From: Phanerodontia chrysosporium
Lineage: Eukaryota; Basidiomycota; Agaricomycetes; Polyporales; Phanerochaetaceae
DNA length: 64,000 bases
Direction: 5' to 3'
NCBI GenBank assembly: GCA_001910725.1
Contig: MJGA01000028.1
Span: 124,001 to 188,000, forward strand
The position numbers and the translations under genes are program-made. Below, one piece after another: positions 1 to 13,740 of this stretch (position 1 is the first letter of the stretch; each line of letters begins with the position of its first letter). The notes under the pieces were generated by a model, which was not told the DNA's origin, searched no databases, and saw only the letters and a list, made by a program, of their open reading frames with translations.

Positions 1-60
1 CGCAAAGATGAGATGAAGGCTGCATATCGTCCCTGGATGAAAGTCGGCGACAAGGAATAG
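1..60 (+). CDS. 3' end of an unidentified gene (partial)
   Basis: The first 60 bases read as one open frame of 19 codons ending at TAG (58-60), with a basic C-terminus (ending MKVGDKE). It enters from the left edge of the window, so start, length and family cannot be seen. It could equally be a chance frame. It is listed because no stop occurs upstream in the visible part and AT-rich sequence without coding signal follows directly. Confidence 0.25.
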   Translation, partial: RKDEMKAAYRPWMKVGDKE

Positions 61-2588
61 ATGGGACGGAAACGACAAGACACGACGGTTCGCTGCGCGA
101 ACGGCTATGAGGTCACTTGCTTAGTCAGCACCGGCAATTGCACAGTGTTCGCTTGAACGTGAAAGCAGCCTTCAAATGTCTAGACGACGCTCAAGATATA
201 CCTCTCGAGGGATACATGCATCACATCTCTCATATAGGCCACATACATGCTACATAATCCATAAGATTAACCCTGGGTGCTGAAGATTTACCTTCAGGTC
301 ACGTGACGCTTCAGTTCTGGCGCTTATGAGCGAGGTCGTGAACCGCGCATGGATCCTCTTCACTTCGCACGGCCACGACCATCTCTCGCTGCTCTAACAC
401 ACGCCTGTGATTGGTTCTGCAGGTAGACACCCGCACTAATAACAAGCCAAGACGCAAGCATTACTCAAGAATCACCATTCTGCACGATGGATTTTGTGTC
501 ACCGTGCTATAATATAACGACGACCGCACCTCTGATCGTAATATTCAGCTCGGTCCACCGTGGCACTTACACTAGGCACTCGACTTCTCGACTCTTTTTG
601 AGTTGAGATGGAAAGCTCTGCGCTTGCCATCATCGCAAAATGCAGATGCTCGATAGTAGAGATTATCGAGGGCAACTTGAACATCGTGCTGAGTGCCGCG
701 TTCTCTTCGTCTTGCCATCCTCTAAGTGTTGCTCCGCATTAGTATCGAATATATAGAAACGCGCGAACGGAGCTCCTGAGCTTCAATCTTGAGCACGAGC
801 ACAACAGCCTCAGAAGCACGGCGTCATGATCGACGTTGCCTCATGTCTGCGCCGTGACCTCGAGTCGGAGGCTGTTGCATCTACTAGTCACCACGTTGGC
901 CCACAAGTGTTCAGCTGACGTGTTGTCAGAGAACGAGCTTCACTTCACCTCGAACCTTAGACACGCCTGGCTGCCTTCTCTCTTCATCGACGACAATCTC
1001 CAGAGCCGCCGATACAGTTTCGTTGAATGGATAGCTATTCTTGTCTTTGGGTAATTCAATTGCCCCTCTCCCGCTTTGTGGCACTCATCTCGGTACCGTT
1101 ACAGTCGACGAGGGGATGGCGTACGAGCATCGAACGGGGCGTCAGCGAGAGTACTGGAGGTAGGACAAAGTCTCTTCGTAACTTGGCATATGCACCGCTA
1201 TCCAAGCCTTCTGCACAGTCCTTGATCTTGTAAGCACAGTGCTCCGATAGGACCACCTGCTTTCGGTCGTCAAGGTAGGCGTCTCTGGCCGTTTCCAGTC
1301 ACCTCAGAGCTGCTGACCCTCCTTCCCACAGTGGTGTGAACAGCGAGCACGATTCCTGGAGCAGGACTTACGGACCGACCAACATTGCGTGGCAACCTTC
1401 CCTCGGTCGTGGAAGTACCGCTCTCTAGATCAGATGTTTATGTGGGACATCATCTAATATTAGGTGTCAAGGCGGTCGGCACCGTCGGAATATCTGTCGC
1501 ACAGACCGAAATCATTGGAGAAGCCTCTAGCCATAGTGGGTGGTTGTGCGGTTCTGCTCCACCTTGGCCGCCCTCGAGGCGGCATCGGGATTATCCACTC
1601 TTTCGTTTCCAAGGCTCTCGTGAGTCAATTCTGTCTGGTTTCTGTAGTTACTTGCGTTGCTGACTATCTTGAAGAGGTTTATCCAGGCTCAATAATGTGA
1701 CAGGAAGTATTTTCACGGAAGACCGGCTCCGACAGGTGAGCGGGTCCACCGGTTCGGAGTGAAAGTCTTTGACCCGAGCAGGCATCCTGGTTTGTGCAGT
1801 TCTGGCGTGATAAATTGCGAGTCAGGCTGTGAGCGTTCGGTTTTCGCATACGCAAGTTGTTCCACAGCACTTTCCCCATTGGCGTGTAGGGCGCGGGAGA
1901 GCAGTAGTTCAGATGGGTAGGTTCTGCTCGTGCGCGTCTTTGTTTCTAGAGCTCACCGAAATTGTTATGGATCGTGTCGAAAGACCAAGTCAGCTATTTG
2001 GGAGCCGACAGTTGGAATACAATCGGTGTGTTTCCGTGCTTAAGTCTGCACCCGTCAGATGACGGACAATCTGCTCATGAACCACCTCCTAGCAGCCAAC
2101 CCCAGTCTTCGGTATGCGAATGTATTTCTTCCCGAGGACGCCGTCTCTCAACCCAGCTGTCTGGACGTTATCACGTCCACTCACAGCAGAGAAGCAAGAC
2201 GACCTGGATGTGCTGAGTCGCCCTGGCCAATAGGAGCAGTGAACAAAGCCATGGGCTAGGTACGGCAGATCCTGCTCCTGTGTCGTGTGGGCATAACCAT
2301 CGTCCTTCCTGCAGACGCGACTGGGAACTCGGGCTGACGTCCTTGTGGTCGACGCTGTTCCGCCTGGTTTTCTCCCATCGAATACGGCGTTGCACGAGGT
2401 CGCTAGCGCAATCCTGAGGGAAACTCACGGTTTGCAGCACTCCGCGGCGGAACGACAGGCAGTACTAGCCATTACCGGGACTGCACGCCTCCACGGCCCT
2501 GCCTACGGCGCGCGGCTTGTCCGACTGCGGCAGCGCGTTGGCGACAATGCTTGTCTCAGACGAAACTCGTCATAGATATGGACCAGAG
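61..2588. other. Intergenic stretch without a supportable gene
   Basis: About 2.5 kb with only short overlapping frames on both strands, none with a recognisable domain, consistent splice sites or sustained coding character. The right end is the LiP1 promoter. Relics of decayed genes are possible but I could not identify one. Confidence 0.5.
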
Positions 2589-2595
2589 TATATAA
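2589..2595 (+). promoter_or_regulatory. TATA box of LiP1
   Basis: TATATAA lies 77 bp upstream of the LiP1 start codon. The other three peroxidase genes have a TATAAAA at almost the same distance. Confidence 0.7.
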
Positions 2596-2671
2596 GCAGC
2601 CTATGCACGATCGGTGTCTTCAGGTCATTCTCAGCCTCTTCAGACTCTCCAACGGTTGCCTTTGGACAGAC

Positions 2672-4267
<1,596 letters not shown>

Positions 4268-4706
4268 GCAGCCATCAGACTTCGGATTACACCCCGGTAT
4301 TGGCAAGGAAATTTAGAACGCAGATCGTCCAGTGTTTTGAAGTAGAAATGTGCTTGTACTGTGTAAACAGCTCTTTTGAGCGAATACACTCTGATTTCGT
4401 CGAGATACCATGTCCGAAATATTATGCATCAAACCCATCGTCAAACACTGGAGTTGCCAAACTTGGTCAAGAACCGCGGCGCTGACGTAGTCTGGTTGAG
4501 GTGCGCGTCGTGACGTCAGACGCTCCTCCTTCTGCTCTCGACAGTGACACTCCACAATGAAGCCTGTGAGGTCCGTCACGCTAGCGAGCGACGTTATAAC
4601 TGCCCGTTCTCGCATATTTTCTGTCCACAACGACGACGACGAACGCATAAACCTCGACATCGACGCTTCATTTGTCCCTCAAAACCACCCCTAGAACCTC
4701 TCCATC
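4268..4706. other. Intergenic region, LiP1 3' side to small-protein pair
   Basis: Contains the LiP1 3' region and presumably the promoter of the next gene. No coding signal or clear motif seen. Confidence 0.5.
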
Positions 4707-4985
4707 ATGTCGGAAGCTATTCGTGGCGACACTGCCGTGAAGAGCAAGCAGGATTTACCACCCCCGCGCGACCGCAAGGGCATCAAGCCCGTCTCTCCGC
4801 CACTGTCGAAGACCCCAATGTCGCGCTTTAACTACTACATTGCGCTCTTCGCCGCGCTGGTGCTCGCGTTCTACGCCTGGAGGTTGACCGTGTGGAAGGC
4901 GGAGGCAGGGTCGTGGTGGAATCTCATGCTGGGCAAGCAGCCGCCCGCAATGCGCAGCGGAAGTGCGGGAGTGGCAGCGGCGTGA
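4707..4985 (+). CDS. Small single-pass membrane protein, first ORF of a possible bicistronic pair
   Basis: An uninterrupted 92-codon frame. The first 38 residues are polar and basic (PPPRDRKGIKP), then a single hydrophobic span at about residues 42-62 (FNYYIALFAALVLAFYAW) and a short tail. No signal-peptide cleavage site is obvious, so a type II or tail-proximal anchor is likely. The family is not recognised. The stop codon TGA (4983-4985) is followed after two bases by the ATG of the next ORF. Confidence 0.6.
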   Translation: MSEAIRGDTAVKSKQDLPPPRDRKGIKPVSPPLSKTPMSRFNYYIALFAALVLAFYAWRLTVWKAEAGSWWNLMLGKQPPAMRSGSAGVAAA

Positions 4986-4987
4986 AC

Positions 4988-5377
4988 ATGGCGGATTTCA
5001 CCCCGACTGCAGGCAGTCGCGCGGACTTGACAGTCGAGGAGAGGATAAACGAGCTTGCGTCCGCGCTGGGCATGCCTTCCAAGGACCTTGCATCAGCCAT
5101 CGCTGTAGCCGTGCACGATTACGTGCCCCCTGCGACGCTTTCTTCGGTCGCTGCTCATCAGACTGGGTAAGTCGCAGTGCCCCTCTCTCTGCTCCGCGTC
5201 GTCTGACGAGCAAGATGCAGTGAGGCAGTCCAGTATCTTGTGGACCCCGAAGGAGCAGCTGAGTCTGACGCGTCGTCGACTGCAATCATACCTGTCGCCA
5301 CGAAAGGTGCGAAGGCACTTCACAAGGCATTCGACGCCGCCGTCGGGATGGAAGAGCCACCAAGCGAGATGTCGTAG
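4988..5377 (+). CDS. Small acidic protein, second ORF of the pair
   Basis: Two exons, 4988-5166 and 5221-5377, joined by a clean GTAAGT...GCAG intron, give 111 residues. An N-terminal part with an acidic helix (TVEERINELASALGM) is followed by an Ala-rich, acidic C-terminus ending EEPPSEMS. No known domain is recognised. The ATG lies only two bases after the stop of the upstream membrane-protein ORF, so one transcript would carry both. An alternative is a separate promoter inside the upstream ORF or an unseen splice form that joins the two. Confidence 0.6.
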
Positions 5378-5625
5378 ATCGAACCCCCATTGGACCTGTA
5401 ACACCTAGCATATACCTTGTACATTTTTCTGTATTTCCCTCGTTGCATTGAAGGTGGAGTATCACCCGTATACGAAACTCTTCCATACCCAGGGTGCTGT
5501 CCTTGGGGACCGTGTGTCTAGCCCCTAGTCCAGGGTCGTGACTTCCTGGTCACGTGCCTCGGTCCCGTCCCGCCGAGGAAGACGACTCGACCTGCCTCCT
5601 TTCTTCGACCACGACGACGACGACG

Positions 5626-7862
5626 ATGGCTTCGACGACATCAGCGATGCGAGGTTCGCCGCCGAGGGATATCACAGGCGAGTATGCCAGACATTCACAC
5701 CGCATATAATGTGTAATATTCTTGGTACTTGTGGTATCTGTTAGGCATCGCCCTCAGCGTCGAGAAGCATGGCGACGAGCCCCCGCAGGTCCTCACCTTC
5801 TACAAGCGCAATTCAGAGGTCATCCTCATCGGTCGCGATCCAGTCTGTCAACCAAGCCCCAGTCTGAGGAGAAAGACAAAGCCCTCTTCAGATGTCCGGT
5901 GATAAGCCGCAGGCATGCGAAGATCATCTTCACGCAGTATGGCAACGTACGTCTACCACGCCCTCTACACGAGTGCTTGCACCTAACACCCTAGCAGGTG
6001 TACCTCTCAGACTTGTCGTCGCACCACGGCACCCACATCCTCAGACCTGGTGAGAAGTCGCCGACAATGATCAAGCCTGACATCCCCAGCGTCCTCGCCG
6101 ACGGCGATACCATTACTTTCGGCAAGGCAGTCGGGCGGGAGGAGAGCACCGTACACCCCATCATCGCTAAGGTGCGCCTCCTCTTTGGAGCACCCTCGAC
6201 GCCGTCCGGGTCGACTTCAAGCTCCGCACCCACTACACCGGCGGCGCCGACTGCCGCCGTTCACACGTCGTCTGGGCGTTACGGTATCTACACGCCCGCG
6301 ATGACCTCCTCGAGCTCTGACTCGTCTGAAAGCGAGGAGATCGAAGAGATCTCACCTCCCCCGCAGGCGCAGCGTCCGTGCGCGCCGTTCACCTTCAGCT
6401 TTGGTCCCCGCAGCTCGTATCCCTCTCACCAGATGCATCATGTCTTCCACACCCGCCACGCACACCATACGCAGATGGTTCCCAATGCGCCTGGTCGTCT
6501 TAGTCTTTTACGCAGGATCTGCCCCGCGTCGGTTCTATCGAAGAAATTGCCACAGGTCATGGCTCTAGCAGGCTCTCGCCCATTTCCGTTTCGTCTATCT
6601 CGCGGTCACCATCTGTCGTAGAAGTGACCCGTGAAGACGTCAATCAGCCAGCAGAGCCGCAGATAGTTGACTCGGCTCCAGAGCCAATGGGTCAGCAGCG
6701 CGCCCCTTCGGTTGAGGAGGATATGGATCTTGAGAGCGATGCACCATCCGAGTACCCCAGCAAGCCTGATCTCGATGACCTGCCAGATCTTCAGGATGCT
6801 ATCTTCGACGGTTTCTTACCCGTTCTCGCGGCGTCCTCTCGTCTCTGTACCCCCGAGCCGGAGTCGGTAGTGTTAACGATGGACGACTTCCCGCAGCACC
6901 AGGACGAGAGCCACGAAAGCGACAGCGACAGCGACATGTATGCTACGCCAGTGCCGCCTCTTCTTCCTCCCGAACCCGCACAGCCTATGCAGCTCGCAGT
7001 ACCCATGGCAGTGCCGGCACAAATGGTTGAACCAGGTGTTTTGCGCTGGAGTACATCCGAATACTCCAGTCGCAGTTCATCTCCTTCCGAGTCCTCGTCG
7101 CCAATGCAGCCCTTCGACACACGCGTAGAACTGCTCAAGAGCCGCCTCGCGGATTTGGAGCAGCGCATGCGTGCATCGTCGCATGGCAGTAGTGCGGAGC
7201 CGTCGGGCGAAGCCGAGCCAGAGTCGAACGAGCAACCCGTTGCAGAGCCAGCGCAGTCGGAGCAAGTTGCACCTATGGTCGCGAGCCTCAAGGAGATGCT
7301 CCAGTGTAAGCCTGTCTCTCCACTGATGAATGCTAACGTCGGTGAACATCCGTCCTTATCAGCTCTCGACGAGCTTCGCAAGAAGGCGGAAGCGGAAATG
7401 ATGCGCGAACTCGATGCGATCCGTGCTCTACGAGCCGAAGCCGAGGCTGCTGCTGCCGCTGCGCTCTCGCGTGCCGTTGCCCCTGCACTGGCTGCTGAAG
7501 AGGTGCATGGCAGCGAGGGTGATACGGTAAGCACTACCGCCGAGCTCGGCTCTCTCTGTGACCCTCACCGCGCGCAGACCCCGACGGGCACGCTCAAGCG
7601 CAAGCGCGATGCGCTGGAGGACGGCGACGCCCCCGAGGCCGCTCTTCCTGTCGCTGCAGCCGCCGCACCCGTCACCCATGACGCTACCGTGACCGCCTCC
7701 GTGCCCTGCCAGGCGCTTTTCGACCGCCTCGCGGAGCCGCCGCGCAAGCGCTCCAGGCGCACTGTCGAGATCGCGCGGCGTGTCGTGCTCGGCGTTGCGA
7801 AGACGACGGCTATCGCAGCCGTGGGTGCGGTCGCCACCTGGTCTGCGCTTGCATATAGTTAA
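5626..7862 (+). CDS. FHA-domain protein with C-terminal membrane anchor (one-base frameshift)
   Basis: Model: exons 5626-5677, 5745-5946, 5998-6441, 6504-7305, 7363-7526, 7578-7862, about 649 residues if one missing base near 5840 is allowed. The N-terminal FHA (phosphothreonine-binding) domain shows ILIGRDP, then CPVISRRHAKI, then LSSHHGTHI, the three conserved FHA loops. A Ser/Pro-rich acidic middle, an Ala-rich helical stretch with heptad character (LDELRKKAEAEMMRELDAI) and a hydrophobic C-terminal tail (TTAIAAVGAVATWSALAYS) follow. FHA plus tail anchor resembles Far9/Far10/SLMAP proteins of STRIPAK complexes, but orthology is not shown. Intron 1 appears to be GC-AG (AG|GCGAGT). The 6442-6503 intron is inferred to restore frame. 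The FHA loops sit in two frames, so a base is missing between them. Confidence 0.75.
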
Positions 7863-8203
7863 AGGAGCGGCGCGCAAGCACGATTTCGTGTGTATGAGTA
7901 GCGGAGCGGCGGACGTACGGCTTGGGTATGCTCCTGAGAGGCCTCGTGGAAGCGAGTGGGGACGTTTTTCTTCTCATGATAATATGTAGTGTGTACTCTG
8001 TTATGGTGTATATCTTCGACCTTCGAGTCCGTCGTGTATGTATTTTGGAAGATCAGACAACTGGAAATATACTCGTTATGCAGCATCGGTTCCCTACGCA
8101 GGTACCTCATCAAGCTCGTTGTATGCGGGTGGGCTCAGGGGAGAATCCAAAGTCTGGCGAAGACTGCACTGCATAAATTACACAAGGATGCAGGGAAAGA
8201 CAT
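7863..8203. other. Convergent 3' region between the FHA gene and SEC13
   Basis: Two genes end toward each other here. No other feature seen. Confidence 0.5.
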
Positions 8204-9415
8204 CTAGCTGGTCATGTCACTGACGCACTCCCAGACGCCCTTGAGGTTCTCTTTCCACAGGGTGACCTTGCCGTCGCCGCAGCTGACTGCGAGGATGTTG
8301 CCGGCAAGGGACCACGAGACGCGCCAGACGACGTCGGGGAAGCGTCCGGGGCGCCACCGGCGGCAGCGCCCGCGGCGCCGCTCGCGCTCGGGTCGAGGGC
8401 GGTCTTGACCCAGGGCGCGGTGGGTGTGTCCTTGGTCCAGATGAGGACGGTGCGGTCCTGGGACGCGGTGGCGATGTAGCTGCGCGGGAGGCCGATGTTG
8501 GGCGCCCAGGCGACGTCGCGGACCCAGTCGGTGTGGCCGTCGAGGACGTCCTCCTCGGCCCAGGTCTGGGTGTCCTCGCGGAAGGCCCAGATCTTGACGA
8601 GGTTGTCGCAGCCCGCGCTCGCGAAGCGCTTCACGCCCACAGCGGGCTGCCCGTCGGCCGGCTGCGGCGCGATGAGCGAGCCCGGCTGCACGGCGGGCGC
8701 CCACGAGACGGCGTTGCAGCCGATTGCGTGCCCGATGAACATGTCGGCACCCCATTGGCCGTCGTCTGCGCTGGTGTCAGGAGGGGAATACGGCGCGCAG
8801 GCAGTGGTCACGTACTCTTGAAAGTCAGGACGGAGATCTTGCCGTCGGACGACGCGCAGGCGAGAATCGCGCCGAGTTCATGTGGTGCCCATGAGACAGA
8901 GTTCACTGCAGGCGGTCAGACACACAAAGAACCATGTCTCTACGGCAAGACTGCGCACCTGAAGCGTCATGCAGTGTGTGCTCCTTGATCTTTGCCCAGC
9001 CTCCACCGGCCTGCCCCGTCTGCTCCTTCCAGATGATGACCTTGCCGTCATACGAGCACGACGCGAGAATGTGGCCGTACTTGGGGTGCGCCCAGGCAAC
9101 CTGCCACACGGGCCCGGTGTGCCCCTTGAGCGTGTGCCCGCCCGTCCGCTGCGCCTCGCCGTCCACAACATCGAACACTTTGACTGTCCGATCCGACGAG
9201 CATGTCGCGAGCCGCTTGCCGTAGTAGTCCAGTTGCGCGTCGTGCTGCAGGGGCCGTAAGCACCACATGCATCTCAAAGTCCAGGATGACTGACAATCAT
9301 GTCCTCATGAGCGGTTTCGATGGGTATTGGGTCTGTTGCCGACTGTAGACTCATAAGATGTTACGCAGCGTATCACTATCATGCTACTCACTGCGCTGCC
9401 ATTTGGAACCGCCAT
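8204..9415 (-). CDS. SEC13: SEC13, COPII coat / nuclear pore WD40 protein (one-base frameshift near the 3' end)
   Basis: Exons on the minus strand: 9415-9392, 9342-9295, 9244-8959, 8905-8816, 8765-8204, about 336 residues once one base is restored. WD repeats are clear: [56 protein letters not shown] and a final [12 protein letters not shown], the six-blade Sec13 pattern. [18 protein letters not shown] at the N-terminus is typical. Sec13 forms the outer cage of ER-exit vesicles with Sec31 and also sits in the Nup84 complex. In the last exon the frame changes at a run of four G on the + strand (8348-8351): one extra base gives [15 protein letters not shown], the expected family sequence. Confidence 0.93.
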
Positions 9416-9690
9416 TTTGAAACGTAGAGCAAGGAAGAGGGAAATGGTGGTTGGCGTGTGGGTCAAGGTCGCGACGTGGTCAAAGGCGTCACCGGTTCGG
9501 TTGTGGTGAGAACTGATTCCATCAGATGAACCGATCTTCCGTGTGGTTAGGGTCAGCCTCTCTGAGCCCTGCCAAGTCAGTAAGCTACTGCTTCCATGTT
9601 CTTAGGGCTCACAACGCGACACTTACGCTAAAACAATCGCAGTACAACAACAGAATGTAACAATAACAAGAATTCTCAAGTGTAAATAAC

Positions 9691-10968
9691 TCATCCGAGC
9701 AACCTTTCACTCTCCTCGCCCTCATCCCTAGACTTCGTCCTCTTCCGGATGGGCGTCGTAAGCTTATACCACACGTGCCGCACTCCTTCCGCAATGCGGC
9801 CAACGAGCCAGTTTCGCGCACGCCAGACGGCATGGGGGCGACTGTCGATCTTGTCGGAGCGGATGCGGTGCTCGGCATCGACGACCACGCTGAGGGCAAG
9901 CACGGTGGTTACAATCGAGGCCAGTGCCGTGCAGCTCGAGATCATGAACATGATGACCATTTGCAGTCGCGCTGCCTGTTGCACGCTCGAGCCACCGAGT
10001 ATGGCACCCGTCATCATGCCGGGAATTGCAATGATGCCGAGCACACTGCGGATAGGAGATGCATGAGCTGCGGCTGAGGGTGGAGTAGTACAGTAGTGCA
10101 CACCTCATTTGGTTGATGTTCGGAGTCAAAGCGAGCCGCAGAGCGTCGGTCGCAATGGGCTTGCAAGCCTCGAAGCGCGAGGCACCGAAGGCGAGGTACG
10201 TTTCAATCTTGTCCCGGTTTTCGCTGCATGGCTTTAGTACCAGACAGTATTCCTCGATAACATGCCACTTACTAGAGTTCTTTCAAGACATAATTGCACG
10301 CGACAACAATTCCAGAGATAGTTGCTCCGCAGAGCATTCCGACGACGGGAACTGAGCGGCGACATGGGGTTAGCAGAGTGAGTAGGCGTGGACATGTGAC
10401 GCACTATATTGCTCTGGCTTCCAGAATGGGTCCACTGACATTGCATAGCGAATGCCAATGATAGAGACCGGGATGGTTGAGCAAAGCATTGCTGCGAGGA
10501 CCGAGGGAAACTGAATTGCAATATGTAAGTCTGCCTTGCATGCGGTAGAGGACCATACCATATAATCATATCTCCTCTTCGCCTTGTTGACAACTGCACT
10601 GGCTGATAAAAATCTCTTCACCAGACCGCATCCTATGACACGTACCAGTTTCAAGTGTTCCCATCAAGTTCAGCAAGACTGTTAGGTGACATGGTAGTGA
10701 GCAATTTTGTCCTGAACGGCGAAACAGGGTACTCACAAGCAATCCCGGCAACACCCCACGGGTTCTTGGCCTCGAACACTTTTTGCAGGATGAGCGACAC
10801 TAGGGTCAGCTGCACGACACATCGCACTGCAGCGGTCACGAGCGATGTCCCGACTCCGAGCTGGAACGTCCGCGATACGACCGCGTCGAAGATGATGAAG
10901 GTGAACGCGAGACCGACATTGTCCCACGTCAAGTCTGAAGCACGCTCGCCGCCGCCTGGGGCTTCCAT
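9691..10968 (-). CDS. UPF0014 family membrane protein (FetB/ALS3-like permease)
   Basis: Multi-exon minus-strand gene. Clear exons include 10968-10737, 10678-10646 and 10602-10559, then further exons to TGA at 9693-9691. The protein is hydrophobic with about six or seven membrane spans and carries the family signature IPGMMTGAILGGSS followed by AARLQMVIMFMISSCTALAS. Bacterial FetB is the permease half of a putative iron exporter and plant ALS3/STAR2 is linked to aluminium tolerance; the fungal role is unknown. The C-terminus is basic and cytosolic-looking (IRKRTKSRDEGEESERLLG). I start at Met 10968; an in-frame Met at 11073 would add a Ser/Thr/Arg-rich extension. Confidence 0.88.
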
Positions 10969-13112
10969 GGTCGGATGGGTGCGAAGTAATGCGTTGAAGG
11001 CGGTGGTGGGGGAGGTAGACGGCGAGAGGCGGACCCGCGACCTGCGGCTGGCTCGGGCGTGGGATGACGTCAAAGCCGTGGGAAATAGAATAAGCGCGGG
11101 CGCATCAATTGATGCGCTTTGCGCTTTTCCATGACGCCACGAAGCTCGCGAACCAAAAGGGAAAGTTCACCTTCTTTCCTCCCACCATCTCCTCGTCGAC
11201 CAATCGTCATACGTTTGTTACTCTCTCCCGCGTATTTTGATGAGAGAATATGAAAGATGAATCGTCTTTCCACCTACCTCTGAAGGGTAGTCGGCAATAT
11301 TATGACCGGTCTTCTGCCGCTGCAGGCTGCCAAATCGCGAGTGCTAGGTCAGCACACGCTTTCCACACATTTCTAGTGGTTGAACTGAATTTTGACTCGC
11401 TTGCTGCAGACTTTGTGAACTGCGCCGTTTGTTGCAGTGCTGACGTCAGCAAAGCAACAGGACTACACGGGAAGTCCCCAATATATTCATTGCGCATAAG
11501 TTCACCCCCGAACTTGGGAGAATTGCAGACGTCACATAGCGAACTACCGCCTTTTCATCTGAGAGAGTCCCAAGCTGGTATCGTGTTGCTCTGCTATGAC
11601 TCGCTGCCGTGGTCAATGTAGATCCGAACTATGTTTCCTTGGCTAATACCCGAGGATAGGTGCAGTGGTTAGTGAACTCTCCACGCGCACTTGGCACGCT
11701 GCCACAGTCCCTTGTCTGCGTTTCCCAGCCTGTCTATGGCGGTAACTCGAGACGTTGGGCGATTGGTGCTGATCGACAAGCGTGGCGCGATGCCGTTACG
11801 ATTCCCTACCAGCGTCTTCCTCAACTGATCCTAAACCTCGCTCGCTGGCCTAGGTCAACAAGCGCGGCGTTCCAGGCGGACCGGCATGTCAGTGCACCAT
11901 AGCAACAATCGTGGCAGCCTACATTGGCCGTGCGGAGCTTAAGTTGTCTCTGTGACACGAACAATGACACGGTGCGTTCTCTAGTTCTTCAACAAAGCTG
12001 CACACCGGGGTGGCTTGCAGATGGGTGTCTAGACAGATCGTAAACAAGTTTCGGGCATTGGCCAGACATCTTCCTGCTGTGAACTTCCCGCAGTATTGAA
12101 GTCCTTTGCTGACAAGCGCGTAATGTAGCTCTTCAGGCTGCATCCTCGCGTACCAGCCAAGGACGCAGAACGGCAAGGATGACATTGTCAAGCCACTATG
12201 TGAGGCACGCGATGTTATCACGATAGCGTTCTAGCGTCTCGACCGAACATATGCGGCCGCCAGTGATGGCACGTTTCGGATGCACCAAACCTAGAACGTG
12301 TCAATGCTTCTCCAGCGAACCCTTGGCGAAAATTCTCCTCGCCCGCCGACGCTTCTACTGATAAAGTTGGCGGTGTTTACGGGGAGGCGGGTGCGCTAGA
12401 CCCGCCGGCTGTCCTACTCTTGACGGTACTTTCTCGTTTTCGAAGGCTCAAAAAGATAGCTGATCTGGTTTGTGCTCAACTAAGCGGTGTCTTAGTATCG
12501 CGAAAGGCGATCCTTGTGCATCGTCCTCAGAGCTCGATGCCTGACGAGGATCGCTCCCACGCCTCGCTGGCAATTGGCAATGTTCGAAGACGCTCGATAA
12601 GGACTCCTCTCTATTATCCAGGCCTCCTGAGAGTTCCATCTGGCGAACTATCTCTCGTCACAACTTGTGCGCCCATCCGCGACGCTGCCAACACCAAACA
12701 GATGCCCTTGTCTGCCTCTGGGACTGCGATGGTCATCGACGGATGGTGGCGCTGGGACTCACGGAGAAACCGTGCTATCACATCTCTGCGGAAGTTTCCA
12801 TTCTTCCTCCCTGTCAATCGCTGACGCAGCGCGGCTAGGAGAACAGTGGATGGAACCAGCTACCGCGGGTGGCCGTCTGTCTGTACCTGACGGTTCCGCC
12901 ATGTCACGGTTTCTACCATCGGGTCGGTGGACCCCTGGTTACCGATTTTTGCTTTCGCCGGCCGCGTCCAGACTGTGGAGCCTTAAAACTCTCATGGCGC
13001 GAAGTGGGTGCCCCAGCGTTCTCCTCGCTACTTCTCGCTATCTTTCCAGTCTCTCGCCTTTCGGCCCACACACTCGTTTTTGCTACTCAGCAACTTCACT
13101 CTTTTGACCGCC
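10969..13112. other. 2.1-kb intergenic stretch
   Basis: Divergent promoter space between the UPF0014 gene and the secreted-protein gene. Short frames occur on both strands (longest about 130 codons) but show no domain or splice pattern. I see no RNA gene or repeat. Confidence 0.5.
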
Positions 13113-13740
13113 ATGTTCTCCCGCTTTGCCACCGTCGCGCTCTTCTCCGTCCTCGCGCTCACCACTGCGGCCCTCCGCCCGCAGGCGCGCGCCGCCCACG
13201 GCAACATTAGCCGCCGCACGCTCGCGGGCCAGACCACCGCCTTCACGTGCTTCGGCGGCGGAGGCAACTGCGAGTGCCCGGACGACAACAACGGCGACCA
13301 GGGTGTGCTCATCAACGTCTTCCCTGGCTATCAGTGTGCCTACGCTGGTGGTGCCTGCACCTGGGACGACAAGGTGCGTGTATGCTTGCATTAAGTATGC
13401 TCGCGCGTTGACCGCTTGTTCTTGGTGGGTGTAGACTGGTGAGCTGCAGAACCCGGGCCAGACCAACTGCCCGACCACCTCGCCCTGCAGCACCGACGCA
13501 GGCTGCGTCTGCCCCATTGACAACGACGGCAACACCGGCGTCATGATCCACCAGTTTACGGGCTACCAGTGTGCCTACCCCAGCGGCGCCTGTACCTGGA
13601 ATGGGGTAAGACTAGAGCTTATTTCCCTTGTCGCAGGACTGACGAATATTGCGTACGCATAGGATGGTGCGCTCCAGAACGTTGGCCAGACGAACTGCGT
13701 CACGCAGGCCAAGTGCAAGCAGTCCGGCGTTGATGCTTGA
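13113..13740 (+). CDS. Small secreted cysteine-rich protein with a repeated module
   Basis: Three exons (13113-13373, 13435-13605, 13663-13740) give 169 residues. The N-terminus is a signal peptide (MFSRFATVALFSVLALTTA) with a possible RR processing site before TLAGQT. The mature part has two clear copies of GYQCAY...GACTW preceded by CxCP-DN-G-D/N, and three copies of the segment between W and C with LQNxGQTNC in the second and third. Introns fall at the module boundaries, suggesting exon-linked duplication. No family name recognised; a small secreted protein with disulfides, possibly a cell-wall or effector-type protein. Confidence 0.82.

Noticed and set aside
5722..5994. Alternative FHA gene reading through a fully open Arg/Pro-rich frame
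   Set aside because: It avoids the frameshift but destroys the first FHA loop (ILIGRD), which is visible in the neighbouring frame.
6791..7534. Minus-strand frame of 247 codons opposite the FHA gene
   Set aside because: Ser/Ala-rich shadow of the real + strand gene, with no features of its own.
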